This document shows positions 14,231-21,744 of a stretch of 64,000 bases of DNA, in pieces. Origin of the DNA: a virus; IMG/VR virus record IMGVR_UViG_3300025876_000005, positions 1 through 64,000 of that record; one strand, 5' to 3'. Every line of letters starts with the position of its first letter. Within the stretch, counting starts at the first letter, position 1. The notes under the pieces are model-generated. The model saw only the letters and a list, made by a program, of their open reading frames with translations, was not told where the DNA came from and searched no databases. The translations under genes and the position numbers were made by a program.

Positions 14231-15676
14231 ATGAAACTAGTAGACGCACTTCGTCAAGAGGACTGTTTGACTGAAAATGGCATGGCAACCAACAGTAGCT
14301 CTTTAAGCGCAGTTGTAGACCTATTCTTTAATATAGGTGCTATGCGCGGTCAAGACAAAGATCGTTTAATCGCAACTTTCTCAAAGGCATTTTACCAAGA
14401 TCCGACTCGAGCAATGAAAATCTTGTTCTGGGCTCGTGATGTTCGCGGTGGAGCTGGAGAGCGTCAAATCTTCCGTGATATTATGGGCTACTTGTTGGAG
14501 TCTCATCCAGAAGCCTTGAAGATAAACCTCAACCTAATTCCAGAATTCGGACGTTGGGATGACCTTCTAGTCCTTGAGGACACTAAATTACAAGCGGATG
14601 CGTTTGACCTAATCCAAAAGGCTCTTCTTGAAGACCAAAATGGACTTGCGGCAAAATGGCTACCGCGTAAGGGTGTTACTGCAGCTAAGTTGCGTAATCA
14701 TATGGGCTTAACGCCAAAGCTTTACCGTAAGGTTCTGGTTAGTCTAACTAACGTAGTTGAGCAGCTAATGTGTGCTAAGAAGTGGGAAGACATTGACTTC
14801 TCTAAACTGCCTTCAGTTGCAGGTGCTCGTTATCAAAAAGCGTTCTGGAAGAATGCTAAGGATCAATACGAGGCCTACATTGGTAAACTGCAAAAAGGTG
14901 AGGCTAAGATCAATGCTGGTGCAGTTTATCCTTACGATATTACTAAGTCTCTGCACAGAGGAAACGCTGACGTTGCGACCGAGCAGTGGAAAGCACTACC
15001 AAACTGGATGGAAGGAGCCAACGAAATGATCTTGCCAATGGTAGACGTTTCAGGTTCAATGAATACTCCAGCTGGCGGTAATCCAAACGTAACTTGTATG
15101 GATGTTGCAGTTTCATTAGGTCTCTATATTTCTGAAAAGAATGTGGGTCCTTTTAAAGATGCGTTCTTAACTTTCAGCGGTAAGCCAGAATTACAGATCT
15201 TGACTGGAAGCTTGAAAGACAGATTCCAACAGTTAAGCCGATCAGAGTGGGCAATGAACACTAACCTTGAAGCAGCCTTTAAGCAAGTCCTAGACCAGGC
15301 TGTAAAGCACAGCGTCTCACAAGACCAAATGCCTGATAAGATCTTGATCCTATCAGATATGGAGTTTGACGAAGCAACTTCAACTAGAGGTTACTGGGGC
15401 AGAAATGACAATACTGCTGAATGGAACCCAACTGCTCAACAAATGATTGAGAAAATGTACAATGACGCTGGTTATAAAATGCCAAAGATCGTATACTGGA
15501 ACATTCAGTCTAGAAATGGTCAGTCTCCAGTTAGATTTGACAAGCAAGGTACTGCGCTGATCAGTGGATTCTCACCAGCAATTATGACTTCGGTTATAGC
15601 AGCTGAAGAGTTTACGCCAGCTAGTATCATGGATGAAACAATCATGGGCGAAAGGTATAAAAACATTAAAGCGTAA
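14231..15676 (+). CDS. TROVE/DUF2828-type RNA-binding protein with vWA domain (Ro60-like)
   Basis: Product of 481 aa. Residues about 20-255 fit the helical repeat (TROVE/DUF2828) part: ARDVRGGAGERQIFRDI, EFGRWDDLL and LAAKWLPRKG. Residues about 262-481 form a von Willebrand A domain with the MIDAS motif DVSGS (272-276), the metal site. Ro60/Rsr proteins bind misfolded RNA and small Y RNAs and take part in RNA decay and repair. DUF2828 proteins form a related family, so the Ro60 role is inferred. Stand-alone unit behind a terminator. The region just downstream (15679-16038) contains a decayed frame or possibly an RNA. Confidence 0.85.
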   Translation: MKLVDALRQEDCLTENGMATNSSSLSAVVDLFFNIGAMRGQDKDRLIATFSKAFYQDPTRAMKILFWARDVRGGAGERQIFRDIMGYLLESHPEALKINLNLIPEFGRWDDLLVLEDTKLQADAFDLIQKALLEDQNGLAAKWLPRKGVTAAKLRNHMGLTPKLYRKVLVSLTNVVEQLMCAKKWEDIDFSKLPSVAGARYQKAFWKNAKDQYEAYIGKLQKGEAKINAGAVYPYDITKSLHRGNADVATEQWKALPNWMEGANEMILPMVDVSGSMNTPAGGNPNVTCMDVAVSLGLYISEKNVGPFKDAFLTFSGKPELQILTGSLKDRFQQLSRSEWAMNTNLEAAFKQVLDQAVKHSVSQDQMPDKILILSDMEFDEATSTRGYWGRNDNTAEWNPTAQQMIEKMYNDAGYKMPKIVYWNIQSRNGQSPVRFDKQGTALISGFSPAIMTSVIAAEEFTPASIMDETIMGERYKNIKA

Positions 15677-15678
15677 AC

Positions 15679-16038
15679 ATGGCAACAATAGACGTAGAGT
15701 TCTTTAATATATAAACAAAATAAGGTTTCTTACAGCAAACTACAATACTTACAAGCAAATATCAAGTTAAAGTTCAAGAAACCTGTTAAAGGATCGGTAC
15801 AGCAAACAGTACCTTATATACTATGACAGAGTTAGCGAAGCAATTTCGGTTGTATTGAGCTAACAAGACCCGGAAAGCAGTGCCCTGGTTGAAAACTACA
15901 AGCACGCCATCAACTTCTCACTGTTGACGAAGAAGCACCAGACCAGCTGAAGTATAGTAGGCCGTCGAAGCAGAAGTCTAAGATGTAAAAAGAGATATAG
16001 CTGCCGAGCTGAATAATACGAACACGATCCTGTTATAA
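15679..16038 (+). pseudogene. Decayed reading frame (or structured RNA) after the TROVE gene
   Basis: No long open frame here, yet protein-like text shifts between frames: ATG 15679 gives MATIDVEFFNI then TAA; another frame from 15698 runs to TGA 15824; a third from about 15822 reads YDRVSEAISVVLS, hits TAA 15861, then continues with QDPESSALVENYKH to TGA 15948; the last reads DVKRDIAAELNNTNTILL to TAA 16036. Together this looks like one gene of about 120 codons broken by about three frameshifts and several stops. Assembly indels could mimic this. The segment also has hairpins, such as GTTAGC/GCTAAC (15831-15836/15859-15864) and AGGTTTCTT/AAGAAACCT (15723-15731/15776-15784), so a Y RNA next to a Ro60-like gene must be considered. 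Confidence 0.5.
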
Positions 16039-16042
16039 CTTT

Positions 16043-16069
16043 AAAGCCAGACTTCGGTCTGGCTTTTTT
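16043..16069 (+). terminator. Rho-independent terminator with TTCG tetraloop
   Basis: AAAGCCAGAC (16043-16052), TTCG loop, GTCTGGCTTT (16057-16066), then T tract. Very stable hairpin that ends the transcript covering the TROVE gene and the following segment. Confidence 0.93.
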
Positions 16070-16071
16070 AG

Positions 16072-16079
16072 GATATATA
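16072..16079 (+). promoter_or_regulatory. Candidate late promoter (GATATATA)
   Basis: GATATATA located 2 nt after the terminator and only 4 nt before the ATG at 16084. If the start point lies about 6 nt beyond the box, as for the T4 TATAAATA late box, the mRNA would begin at or next to the AUG. Confidence 0.5.
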
Positions 16080-16083
16080 TGTT

Positions 16084-16770
16084 ATGGCAGGAGATAGTCT
16101 TAAATTTAGATCAGAGAATAGCGTGTTGAGTAAGATTAACGGCACGCCTGATCCTACAGTATCTCAAGATCTCACAAGTACAACATCCGATGCGAGTAAT
16201 AACGGTAGCTCTAAGATTACCGACAATCAGAGCGAACTCTCTGCAAAAGAGGGCCAAGGTTTAAATAAGGTCAATAACGCTGAAGATCCAGCTAAAGGCT
16301 CAGACGGTTTAAGCGTAAATGACATGAAAAATAAGTCTAGCGCTAAATCCTCAGAAAAATCAGACTTAGCTCCTATTAATGAAACGAAAGTGGATGCAAA
16401 GAGTGATGCTGATGGTAATATAGTTTCAAATATTTATAACTCTGGTAAATCTTATGTTAGCGACTGGTTAAAGACTAGAAAAGAAGAAGCTATTAATAAG
16501 CTAAGAGAATATGCCATTGAAAGTGTTAGTAATATAACAAACCCTAAAAGTGATGACGGGCCTGATTCTAATGAAAATACACGTTCTACGCCTAAGTCAA
16601 GTATGGGCAGAGTACCGGCTTTAGATGCTCAACGACCATCACCTGAAATACCGAACACAACAGGCCAAAAGGAAATACCAAGTCCTAAGATGCCGCCTCG
16701 AACTCCGGCAAATGCAATGCCAAAGATGAACATGCCGAAGGTATCTGTTCCTAAGATGAGATTTAGATAA
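16084..16770 (+). CDS. Hydrophilic Ser/Asn/Lys-rich protein, probably late and virion-related
   Basis: Product of 228 aa, low in aromatic residues and dominated by Ser, Asn, Asp and Lys through residues 1-115, so probably disordered. A short helical part (115-155) is followed by a Pro-rich tail containing repeats MPK-MN-MPK-VSVPK and ending RFR. It is transcribed alone between two terminators behind a GATATATA box, a layout expected of a highly made late product. No family recognised. Internal head protein is one possibility, though it lacks the usual N-terminal tag. Confidence 0.7.
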   Translation: MAGDSLKFRSENSVLSKINGTPDPTVSQDLTSTTSDASNNGSSKITDNQSELSAKEGQGLNKVNNAEDPAKGSDGLSVNDMKNKSSAKSSEKSDLAPINETKVDAKSDADGNIVSNIYNSGKSYVSDWLKTRKEEAINKLREYAIESVSNITNPKSDDGPDSNENTRSTPKSSMGRVPALDAQRPSPEIPNTTGQKEIPSPKMPPRTPANAMPKMNMPKVSVPKMRFR

Positions 16771-16794
16771 TTTAGATTGAACAAGATAGATCTT

Positions 16795-16819
16795 GGGCCC
16801 CATTGGGGCCCTTTTTTTT
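16795..16819 (+). terminator. Rho-independent terminator
   Basis: GGGCCCC (16795-16801), ATT loop, GGGGCCC (16805-16811), then eight T. GC-rich and unmistakable. Confidence 0.95.
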
Positions 16820-16831
16820 GCAAAAAAGTTG

Positions 16832-16883
16832 CAAAAAAGTTTTCTAGTGTCAATCTTTTTGTTTATATTTACACTGTAATTAA
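16832..16883 (+). promoter_or_regulatory. Promoter-like site upstream of 16896
   Basis: AAAAAAGTTTT at 16833-16843 preceded by a second AAAAAAGTT copy (16822-16830), TTCTAGTGTCAATC as at 5363, then TATATTTAC at 16864-16872 and ACTGTAATTAAAA. Same spacing as the 5386 and 13167 boxes. Confidence 0.6.
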
Positions 16884-16895
16884 AACAAAGCAATT

Positions 16896-17159
16896 ATGAC
16901 ACCATTTTGGAACGATAACGGAACAATGCAATTCTTCGAGGTTGGACAATTCGACTGGCAAAAGGATAACAAGGCGTTTGTACAAGAAGCAAGTATGCTT
17001 GGCATTGGAACTCCAGCAACGACCCTGATAATTAAGAACCCTAAGACTGGTAATCTCAAGAGTTTTAAGATGTGTGGTATCGATCGCGATGCTGAAGAAA
17101 TCTACGGCTGGCGATATAAAACTAACGATGGTCTCAAAGCGCTTATTATTAACGACTAA
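16896..17159 (+). CDS. Small protein of unknown function
   Basis: Product of 87 aa, first of a promoter-led operon that runs through UvdE. Beta-rich, with strands such as ATTLIIKNPKTGNLKSFKM and an aromatic start (FWNDNGTMQFFEV). No family recognised. Confidence 0.65.
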   Translation: MTPFWNDNGTMQFFEVGQFDWQKDNKAFVQEASMLGIGTPATTLIIKNPKTGNLKSFKMCGIDRDAEEIYGWRYKTNDGLKALIIND

Positions 17160-17163
17160 AATT

Positions 17164-17574
17164 ATGAACATGGAATATACATTTAACGCAAACGAAGTCC
17201 ACTGTAATGGTGTTGGTGGATATGGTTACCAAGCAGCTCTAAAATCAAAAGATCTAATCGAGTCTACCATCTTAAAGGTCCGCTTAGATCTTGGTCTTAA
17301 TGAAATCTGGAGTAGAATTATTGCAGCAGACCCTAACGGTGACTATCACCAAGGCAGTCGCTTTAACCATCTTGATAATATAGTTTCTCGACTAACAACA
17401 GGTCTTGGCAATTGGGCCTGGAATAAGTTTGAGAACGAAGAGCTTGTTGAGATGAATATTAAGCACATTCTTGAAACTATCACTAAAGAAGATGCTATAA
17501 CTATCGTGGTCGACGCGCATCGTGATTGCGCTGGTGCAGACCACTGGTACACATTCGAAAAAGACTGGGGCTAA
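17164..17574 (+). CDS. Protein of unknown function
   Basis: Product of 136 aa from ATG 17164, five nt after the previous stop; a longer frame from 17074 would overlap the upstream gene by 86 nt and is rejected. Contains a Gly/Tyr-rich start (GVGGYGYQAAL) and a C-terminal VVDAHRDCAGADHWYTF segment with His, Asp and Cys that might bind metal. Function unknown. Confidence 0.65.
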   Translation: MNMEYTFNANEVHCNGVGGYGYQAALKSKDLIESTILKVRLDLGLNEIWSRIIAADPNGDYHQGSRFNHLDNIVSRLTTGLGNWAWNKFENEELVEMNIKHILETITKEDAITIVVDAHRDCAGADHWYTFEKDWG

Positions 17575-17575
17575 G

Positions 17576-17776
17576 ATGCAACACATTATTTACTACTTAC
17601 TTGGAGGAATCCTGTTCAACTTTATCTACGACTTGCTTGTAGATAAGTTGGGCAATAAGGCTCTACGCTTTACAATGAAAGAGCGGATTGCAGTCGGTCT
17701 AATCTGGCCAATCTATACTATTATGTTTATACGAAACCTTTTCATACACCTCTTTAAAAATAACCAAGATGACTAA
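17576..17776 (+). CDS. Small membrane protein
   Basis: Product of 66 aa from ATG 17576, one nt after the previous stop. Two hydrophobic segments (residues 4-18 and 38-58) separated by a basic loop (NKALRFTMKER). It overlaps the UvdE gene by 8 nt. Role unknown. Confidence 0.6.
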   Translation: MQHIIYYLLGGILFNFIYDLLVDKLGNKALRFTMKERIAVGLIWPIYTIMFIRNLFIHLFKNNQDD

Positions 17777-18686
17777 TTTAGGCTACTGCTGTATCAATAT
17801 TGAACTACGCAAAGACAAGATCACTACCAATCGTGGTATGATTAAACGCACCTTTCAAGAAAAGGGCATTGCATACGCATCAGAACTAACCTTAAACAAC
17901 ATCCGAGATCTAATTGAGATCATCAAGTGGAACCATAAGAACGGCATTACGCTTTACCGTATGTCCAGCGACATCTTTCCATGGATGAGTGAATACGAAC
18001 TCAAAGACTTACCAGACTATAAGAAGATCTCAATCCTACTCAACGGTGTGGGTCATCTGGCAAAGAAATACGGTCAACGCCTGACCTTTCACCCTGGTCA
18101 TTTCAACGTGCTTGCTAGCACAAATCAGGCTGTAGTTGACAAGACTATTAGAGAATTAGACCAACATGCTGAGATCATGGATCTTATGGGTTTACCAGAG
18201 ACTCATTACGCTGCAATCAACATTCATGTTAATACAACTCAAGGTGGCAAGCAAGAATGTCTGGCTAGATTCAGACAGAACTTTAAATTGCTTAAACCGA
18301 CTACACAAGCACGTCTTGTTGTAGAGAACGACGACAAGCGGTCTCAGTACGCAGTAGAGGACCTCTATGACGGTCTTTACACTCACCTTAATATACCAAT
18401 CACTTTTGACTATCATCATCACTGGTGCCATCCAGGCCATTTAGATCAAGAAGCAGCGCTCCGACTTGCTAGTAAGACTTGGCACAGATCAATCAAACAA
18501 CTTTGCCATTACTCTTCAGCTAAATGCGTTTACGAAGATGAAAGTGTAATGAACCGCGCACATGCCGATTACATCTATGATCCGATTGACGACTACGGCC
18601 TAGACCTTGACATTGAGATAGAAGCCAAGGCTAAAGAGAAGGCAGTGCAACGTTATCTGAAACAATACACATTAGAACTCGTATAA
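17769..18686 (+). CDS. uvdE: UV damage endonuclease (UVDE)
   Basis: Product of 305 aa, in the family range. It starts NLGYCCIN as in UVDE. Other family motifs include SSDIFPWM (near 60), LTFHPGHFNVLAS (near 103), a His/Glu/Asp metal set including VVENDDK and the TFDYHHHWCHPG stretch. UVDE is a TIM-barrel endonuclease that nicks 5' of UV photoproducts independently of photolyase and Uvr proteins. It would protect phage or host DNA in sunlit water. Last gene of its set before a membrane protein; 14-nt gap. Confidence 0.95.
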   Translation: MTNLGYCCINIELRKDKITTNRGMIKRTFQEKGIAYASELTLNNIRDLIEIIKWNHKNGITLYRMSSDIFPWMSEYELKDLPDYKKISILLNGVGHLAKKYGQRLTFHPGHFNVLASTNQAVVDKTIRELDQHAEIMDLMGLPETHYAAINIHVNTTQGGKQECLARFRQNFKLLKPTTQARLVVENDDKRSQYAVEDLYDGLYTHLNIPITFDYHHHWCHPGHLDQEAALRLASKTWHRSIKQLCHYSSAKCVYEDESVMNRAHADYIYDPIDDYGLDLDIEIEAKAKEKAVQRYLKQYTLELV

Positions 18687-18700
18687 GCATTAAAATATTT

Positions 18701-18928
18701 ATGAAAAACATTTTATCTAAATTGGCTAGTGGTTTTAGAGCATTCCTTAGAATCTGCTCTAAATACCAAATGTCTATTCAGTCAACTATCTTTTGGATTG
18801 TTGCTATCATGAACATTGGTTCTGATAGATTTTGGTTATTTGCTATTCCAGCTATTATTTTTAGCGGACTAGGAGAGATTATTGGAGAACTACGTAAATC
18901 AAATACAGAGCAAAATGGCAAATCTTAA
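18701..18928 (+). CDS. Small membrane protein
   Basis: Product of 75 aa with a basic amphipathic N-terminus and hydrophobic helices at about 28-41 and 44-58, ending in a polar tail. Overlaps the following gene by 14 nt. Unknown role. Confidence 0.6.
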   Translation: MKNILSKLASGFRAFLRICSKYQMSIQSTIFWIVAIMNIGSDRFWLFAIPAIIFSGLGEIIGELRKSNTEQNGKS

Positions 18929-19157
18929 ATTACAAGCACTTAAAGCGCGCTATCAAGCTAGAAAGCTTGAAGCATTAGCTGAACTAGAAAACTATATGTC
19001 AAATTCGGCTGGGATCGGGGAGCACCCGCACATTGTTGACGAAATGGACAAATTGGTATCTGCAATCGCAGATGCAGATGGTTGCATGCAGGTTCTAGAT
19101 GAGGTATTCACATCGTCACCTGAAGGCAACACCCAGACAAATGCCGTGAATAGTTGA
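18915..19157 (+). CDS. Small helical protein
   Basis: Product of 80 aa from ATG 18915. An in-frame upstream ATG (18882) would overlap the membrane-protein gene by 47 nt and is less likely. The first half is an Ala/Lys/Leu-rich helix, probably coiled; the end is Ser/Thr-rich. Ends before a terminator. Confidence 0.6.
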   Translation: MANLKLQALKARYQARKLEALAELENYMSNSAGIGEHPHIVDEMDKLVSAIADADGCMQVLDEVFTSSPEGNTQTNAVNS

Positions 19158-19180
19158 TTAGGCCTTAGTTTAGCTTTAGC

Positions 19181-19210
19181 AGAGGAGTCACGTTGTGGCT
19201 CCTCTTTTTT
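19181..19210 (+). terminator. Rho-independent terminator
   Basis: AGAGGAGTCAC (19181-19191) pairs with GTGGCTCCTCT (19195-19205) with one wobble pair, then a T tract. Ends the UvdE operon. Confidence 0.9.
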
Positions 19211-19212
19211 AT

Positions 19213-19220
19213 GATATATA
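19213..19220 (+). promoter_or_regulatory. Candidate late promoter (GATATATA)
   Basis: GATATATA directly after the terminator and 4 nt before the start codon at 19225. The start codon is confirmed by the protein tag, so the transcript would be leaderless if this box behaves like the T4 late box. Confidence 0.5.
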
Positions 19221-19224
19221 AACC

Positions 19225-19947
19225 ATGAGGCATATAGAGACTTATAATGATTTTATCAACGAAGGCAGAAGCAAGTACGATGGCTTAGCCAATAAACTCG
19301 TGAGCCAAAACTTTAAGAAGTGGATTAAAGACTGGAAGAGTGGCAAGAAGCTATCGACCTTTATGCTAAGCGTTGAAGAGCGTGGACTAATCTTTGATCT
19401 TACTTCAACGATCTACTTTGGTGACGTTGAAGGTCAGCAGATAAAAGGCTTTGAAGTCTTAGATTCAACTGGCGCTGACGGTAGAGATGAGTATTACGAT
19501 GATGAAGGCGATCTAGTGGATCAGGATCCTTATATCTTAATTGACTTTGCAATCAACGATGAGTGGCTGCCTGGCGAATGGCAAACGGTCTATATGCACC
19601 TTGCCGACGTAATGCGCCACGAGATGGAACATATTACCCAAGACGGTAAAAGTGTCGGAAACTACAGAATGGGCAAACCAGATGAAGATGACTCTGAAAT
19701 GCGAGCCTTGATTAAAATGGGCTTCTTACCAAAGTATCATTACTTGATGCTACCAAAAGAAGTAGATGCTAATCTACAAGGCTTAAGGTATGAGGCTAAG
19801 AAACGTAAAGAGTCGATTGCAGATGCTATTAACAGATATTTAGACGTTCAACAAGAACAAGATGTGATAGATAATGAAACAAGAGCTGAAGTTTTAGACC
19901 TTTGGCGCAGAAGAGCACAAAAAATAGGTGGCATTGGTAAATTCTAA
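19225..19947 (+). CDS. Tagged zinc-peptidase-like protein
   Basis: Product of 240 aa. The tag MRHIETYNDFINE ends at residue 13. HEMEH at 132-136 is an HExxH zinc-peptidase motif in a predicted helix (ADVMRHEMEHI), with the downstream KEVDANL near 177 supplying a possible third ligand. The rest includes an acidic stretch (88-105). HExxH alone is suggestive, not proof. If the tag works as in T4, the peptidase would be packaged in the head and possibly released in the cell. It could instead cleave other head proteins. Late-type promoter box just upstream. Ends in a TAATG overlap with the next tagged gene. Confidence 0.75.
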   Translation: MRHIETYNDFINEGRSKYDGLANKLVSQNFKKWIKDWKSGKKLSTFMLSVEERGLIFDLTSTIYFGDVEGQQIKGFEVLDSTGADGRDEYYDDEGDLVDQDPYILIDFAINDEWLPGEWQTVYMHLADVMRHEMEHITQDGKSVGNYRMGKPDEDDSEMRALIKMGFLPKYHYLMLPKEVDANLQGLRYEAKKRKESIADAINRYLDVQQEQDVIDNETRAEVLDLWRRRAQKIGGIGKF

Positions 19948-20867
19948 TGAAGATCAATACAACATATAATGATTTCTTAAACGAGAAGAAGAACAAGAAG
20001 AATTCAATTAAGTCTAAGGTCAAGAAGATTGACAAGAAGATTAAGAAGACTGTTGGCAAACAAGAAGATTTAGTTAAAACAGCCAAAGAGCTTGCTGATT
20101 CTCCGGAACCTTCTGATAAGATGAAGGCTTCACTAGCTAAGGTGCAACTACGTCAGTCTTCAGCAAAGGCACAAGAATTGGTTATGCGCAAAGAGGCTGA
20201 AATCTTAAAGAATAAAATTAAGGCTGCTAAGAAAAAAGAAAGAGCAACCAACGAAGATATGAAATTTGTAAAGCTCTTTGAAGAATTTGTTACCGAGAAG
20301 AAGCCGAAAGGCGCACCGGACTTTCATCACTCAGATGCACCGGATGCTGAAGGTCGCTTCAGAGATCTTTCTATTAAGGATCTAGCTGCTTGGCTAATTA
20401 AGACTCGCAAGAAGGATGTTAAGAAGATTAGTGGTTCATTAACTCAACAATACGTCTTTAATCGCAACGACGATCCAGACTACGCTGAGAAGATGCAGAA
20501 GACTCGCAAAGAGGTTTATAAGCAACTTGGTAGAGAAGATCTAATTGACAAGATGGATGAGTCTTTAAATGAGTCAAATTATTATCCAGGTTTTGATGGT
20601 GTTAAGATTACCGGCTACGTTGAAGGCGATAAGGCTAAGTTAAACCACATTGAAGTTAAAGCTGCACAAAGAGGTGGTGGAATTGGCTCAAAGGCGGTTG
20701 CTGACTTTGAAAGATGGGCTAAAGAACAAGGTGCTAAATATGTAGAGATTGATGCATATAAGAAATCAATCAAGTTTTGGGAGAAGATGGGCTATGAACT
20801 AGAGAAAGAGTTTCCAGTGATGTATGGACATAAACAAGATTACAAAACTGGAATAAAAGAACTATGA
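19947..20867 (+). CDS. Tagged Lys-rich protein fused to a second tagged GNAT protein
   Basis: Product of 306 aa. It starts MKINTTYNDFLNE, followed by a Lys-rich, probably DNA-contacting segment (14-100). An internal Met at residue 105 (ATG 20259) opens a second tag, MKFVKLFEEFVTE. Next is a segment with AAWLIKTRKKD and SGSLTQQYVFNR patterns (about 145-180), which I have seen in phage proteins, then a C-terminal GNAT-type part with RGGGIGSKAV and SIKFWEKMGYE. Two products could arise by internal initiation at 20259 or by cutting at the internal Glu. The start codon overlaps the stop of the previous gene by one base. Confidence 0.75.
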   Translation: MKINTTYNDFLNEKKNKKNSIKSKVKKIDKKIKKTVGKQEDLVKTAKELADSPEPSDKMKASLAKVQLRQSSAKAQELVMRKEAEILKNKIKAAKKKERATNEDMKFVKLFEEFVTEKKPKGAPDFHHSDAPDAEGRFRDLSIKDLAAWLIKTRKKDVKKISGSLTQQYVFNRNDDPDYAEKMQKTRKEVYKQLGREDLIDKMDESLNESNYYPGFDGVKITGYVEGDKAKLNHIEVKAAQRGGGIGSKAVADFERWAKEQGAKYVEIDAYKKSIKFWEKMGYELEKEFPVMYGHKQDYKTGIKEL

Positions 20868-21403
20868 AATTTATAAAGACATTTGAGGATTGGAATAATG
20901 TATCGCCAGAACTAAAGGCTCACATCGATGAGGACCTTGACTTAACCAATTCATTCTTTAGACTGGGCAGTGAGGCCTATGCTAAACTTTTTGAAGAGGT
21001 AAAAGAGTACTGGGATAAAGGCAACATCATTCTTAAAGGTCCAAGCGGTTGGATGGCTAAAAACCTTGAAGTTGGTAAGCCAGCAGTCTATAAAGAACGT
21101 GGCGGTAAGGCCAAGAAGGTTAAACTGGATTCACCAGAACGTGGTGGCAATAAGAAGTTTATTGTCTATCGTAACACTGGTCGAACTGATGAAGACGGTA
21201 ATATTCTAGCTAAGAAGATTGAATGGGGAGACCCGAAACTTGCAGTTAAGAATGATGACCCTGGGGCAGCGGCTTCATTCTGGGCAAGACATAAATGTGA
21301 CACTAAAGCTAAACAAGATCCTAATAAAGCCGGCTTCTGGGCTTGTTATGGGCCAACACTTTTTGGCAAACAACTAGGGCTTAAATCAGATCAACCATGG
21401 TAA
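20864..21403 (+). CDS. Tagged protein with a His/Cys/Trp motif
   Basis: Product of 179 aa. Starts MKFIKTFEDWNN, a loose version of the tag. The C-terminal third holds ARHKCDT and GFWACYG, a His/Cys/Trp-Cys pattern that resembles a motif I know from many phage proteins and could form a small metal site. The middle is Lys/Gly-rich. ATGA overlap with the previous gene. Function unknown; grouped with head-linked genes by tag. Confidence 0.65.
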   Translation: MKFIKTFEDWNNVSPELKAHIDEDLDLTNSFFRLGSEAYAKLFEEVKEYWDKGNIILKGPSGWMAKNLEVGKPAVYKERGGKAKKVKLDSPERGGNKKFIVYRNTGRTDEDGNILAKKIEWGDPKLAVKNDDPGAAASFWARHKCDTKAKQDPNKAGFWACYGPTLFGKQLGLKSDQPW

Positions 21404-21702
21404 CGCACGAAGAAATGATAGAGATGATTGAAGACCAGCGTAAACCCTTTACTGAAGAGCGCTACGATGGTTATATCATGCGTCATTTTGATTCAAGCTA
21501 CCCGGAACACTTATTCAAATGGCACTGGGATGAAGAGGACCGAACAATAGAGGTTCTTGAAGACAATGACTGGCGCTTTCAGTATGACAATGAAATGCCA
21601 ATTCCAATGCTAACAGGTGTGGATATTAATATCCCAGCTGGAACTATCCACAGAGTAATCAAAGGCACAGCTGTGTTAAGCGTAAAAATATTATTTGATT
21701 AG
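21397..21702 (+). CDS. Small cupin-fold protein
   Basis: Product of 101 aa. The C-terminal part, GVDINIPAGTIHRVIKG, is the second cupin motif (P-x-G-x-x-H-x). The first motif region (HLFKWHWDEEDRTIEVLE) has spaced His and Glu. Probably a metal-binding cupin of unknown substrate. Overlaps the upstream gene by 7 nt and ends before a late-type promoter box. Confidence 0.7.
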   Translation: MVTHEEMIEMIEDQRKPFTEERYDGYIMRHFDSSYPEHLFKWHWDEEDRTIEVLEDNDWRFQYDNEMPIPMLTGVDINIPAGTIHRVIKGTAVLSVKILFD

Positions 21703-21705
21703 CAA

Positions 21706-21713
21706 GATATATA
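21706..21713 (+). promoter_or_regulatory. Candidate late promoter (GATATATA)
   Basis: GATATATA in the gap between the cupin and acidic-protein genes, 31 nt before ATG 21745. This spacing allows an untranslated leader, unlike the 16072 and 19213 copies. Confidence 0.55.
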
Positions 21714-21744
21714 AAACCTAAGCACAAAAATAAAACTAAAGAAA

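Noticed and set aside
15860-15910. tRNA or tRNA-like domain in the post-TROVE segment
   Set aside because: GGTTGAAAAC looks faintly like a T loop, but I could not form acceptor, D and T arms by eye.
15679-16038. Stop-codon readthrough or recoding (TAG/TAA in coding-like text)
   Set aside because: Frames also shift several times, and TAA, TAG and TGA all end other genes in the window, so recoding is not supported.
17074-17163. Longer start for the 136-aa protein
   Set aside because: It would overlap the upstream gene by 86 nt in another frame; ATG 17164 follows the stop by 5 nt.
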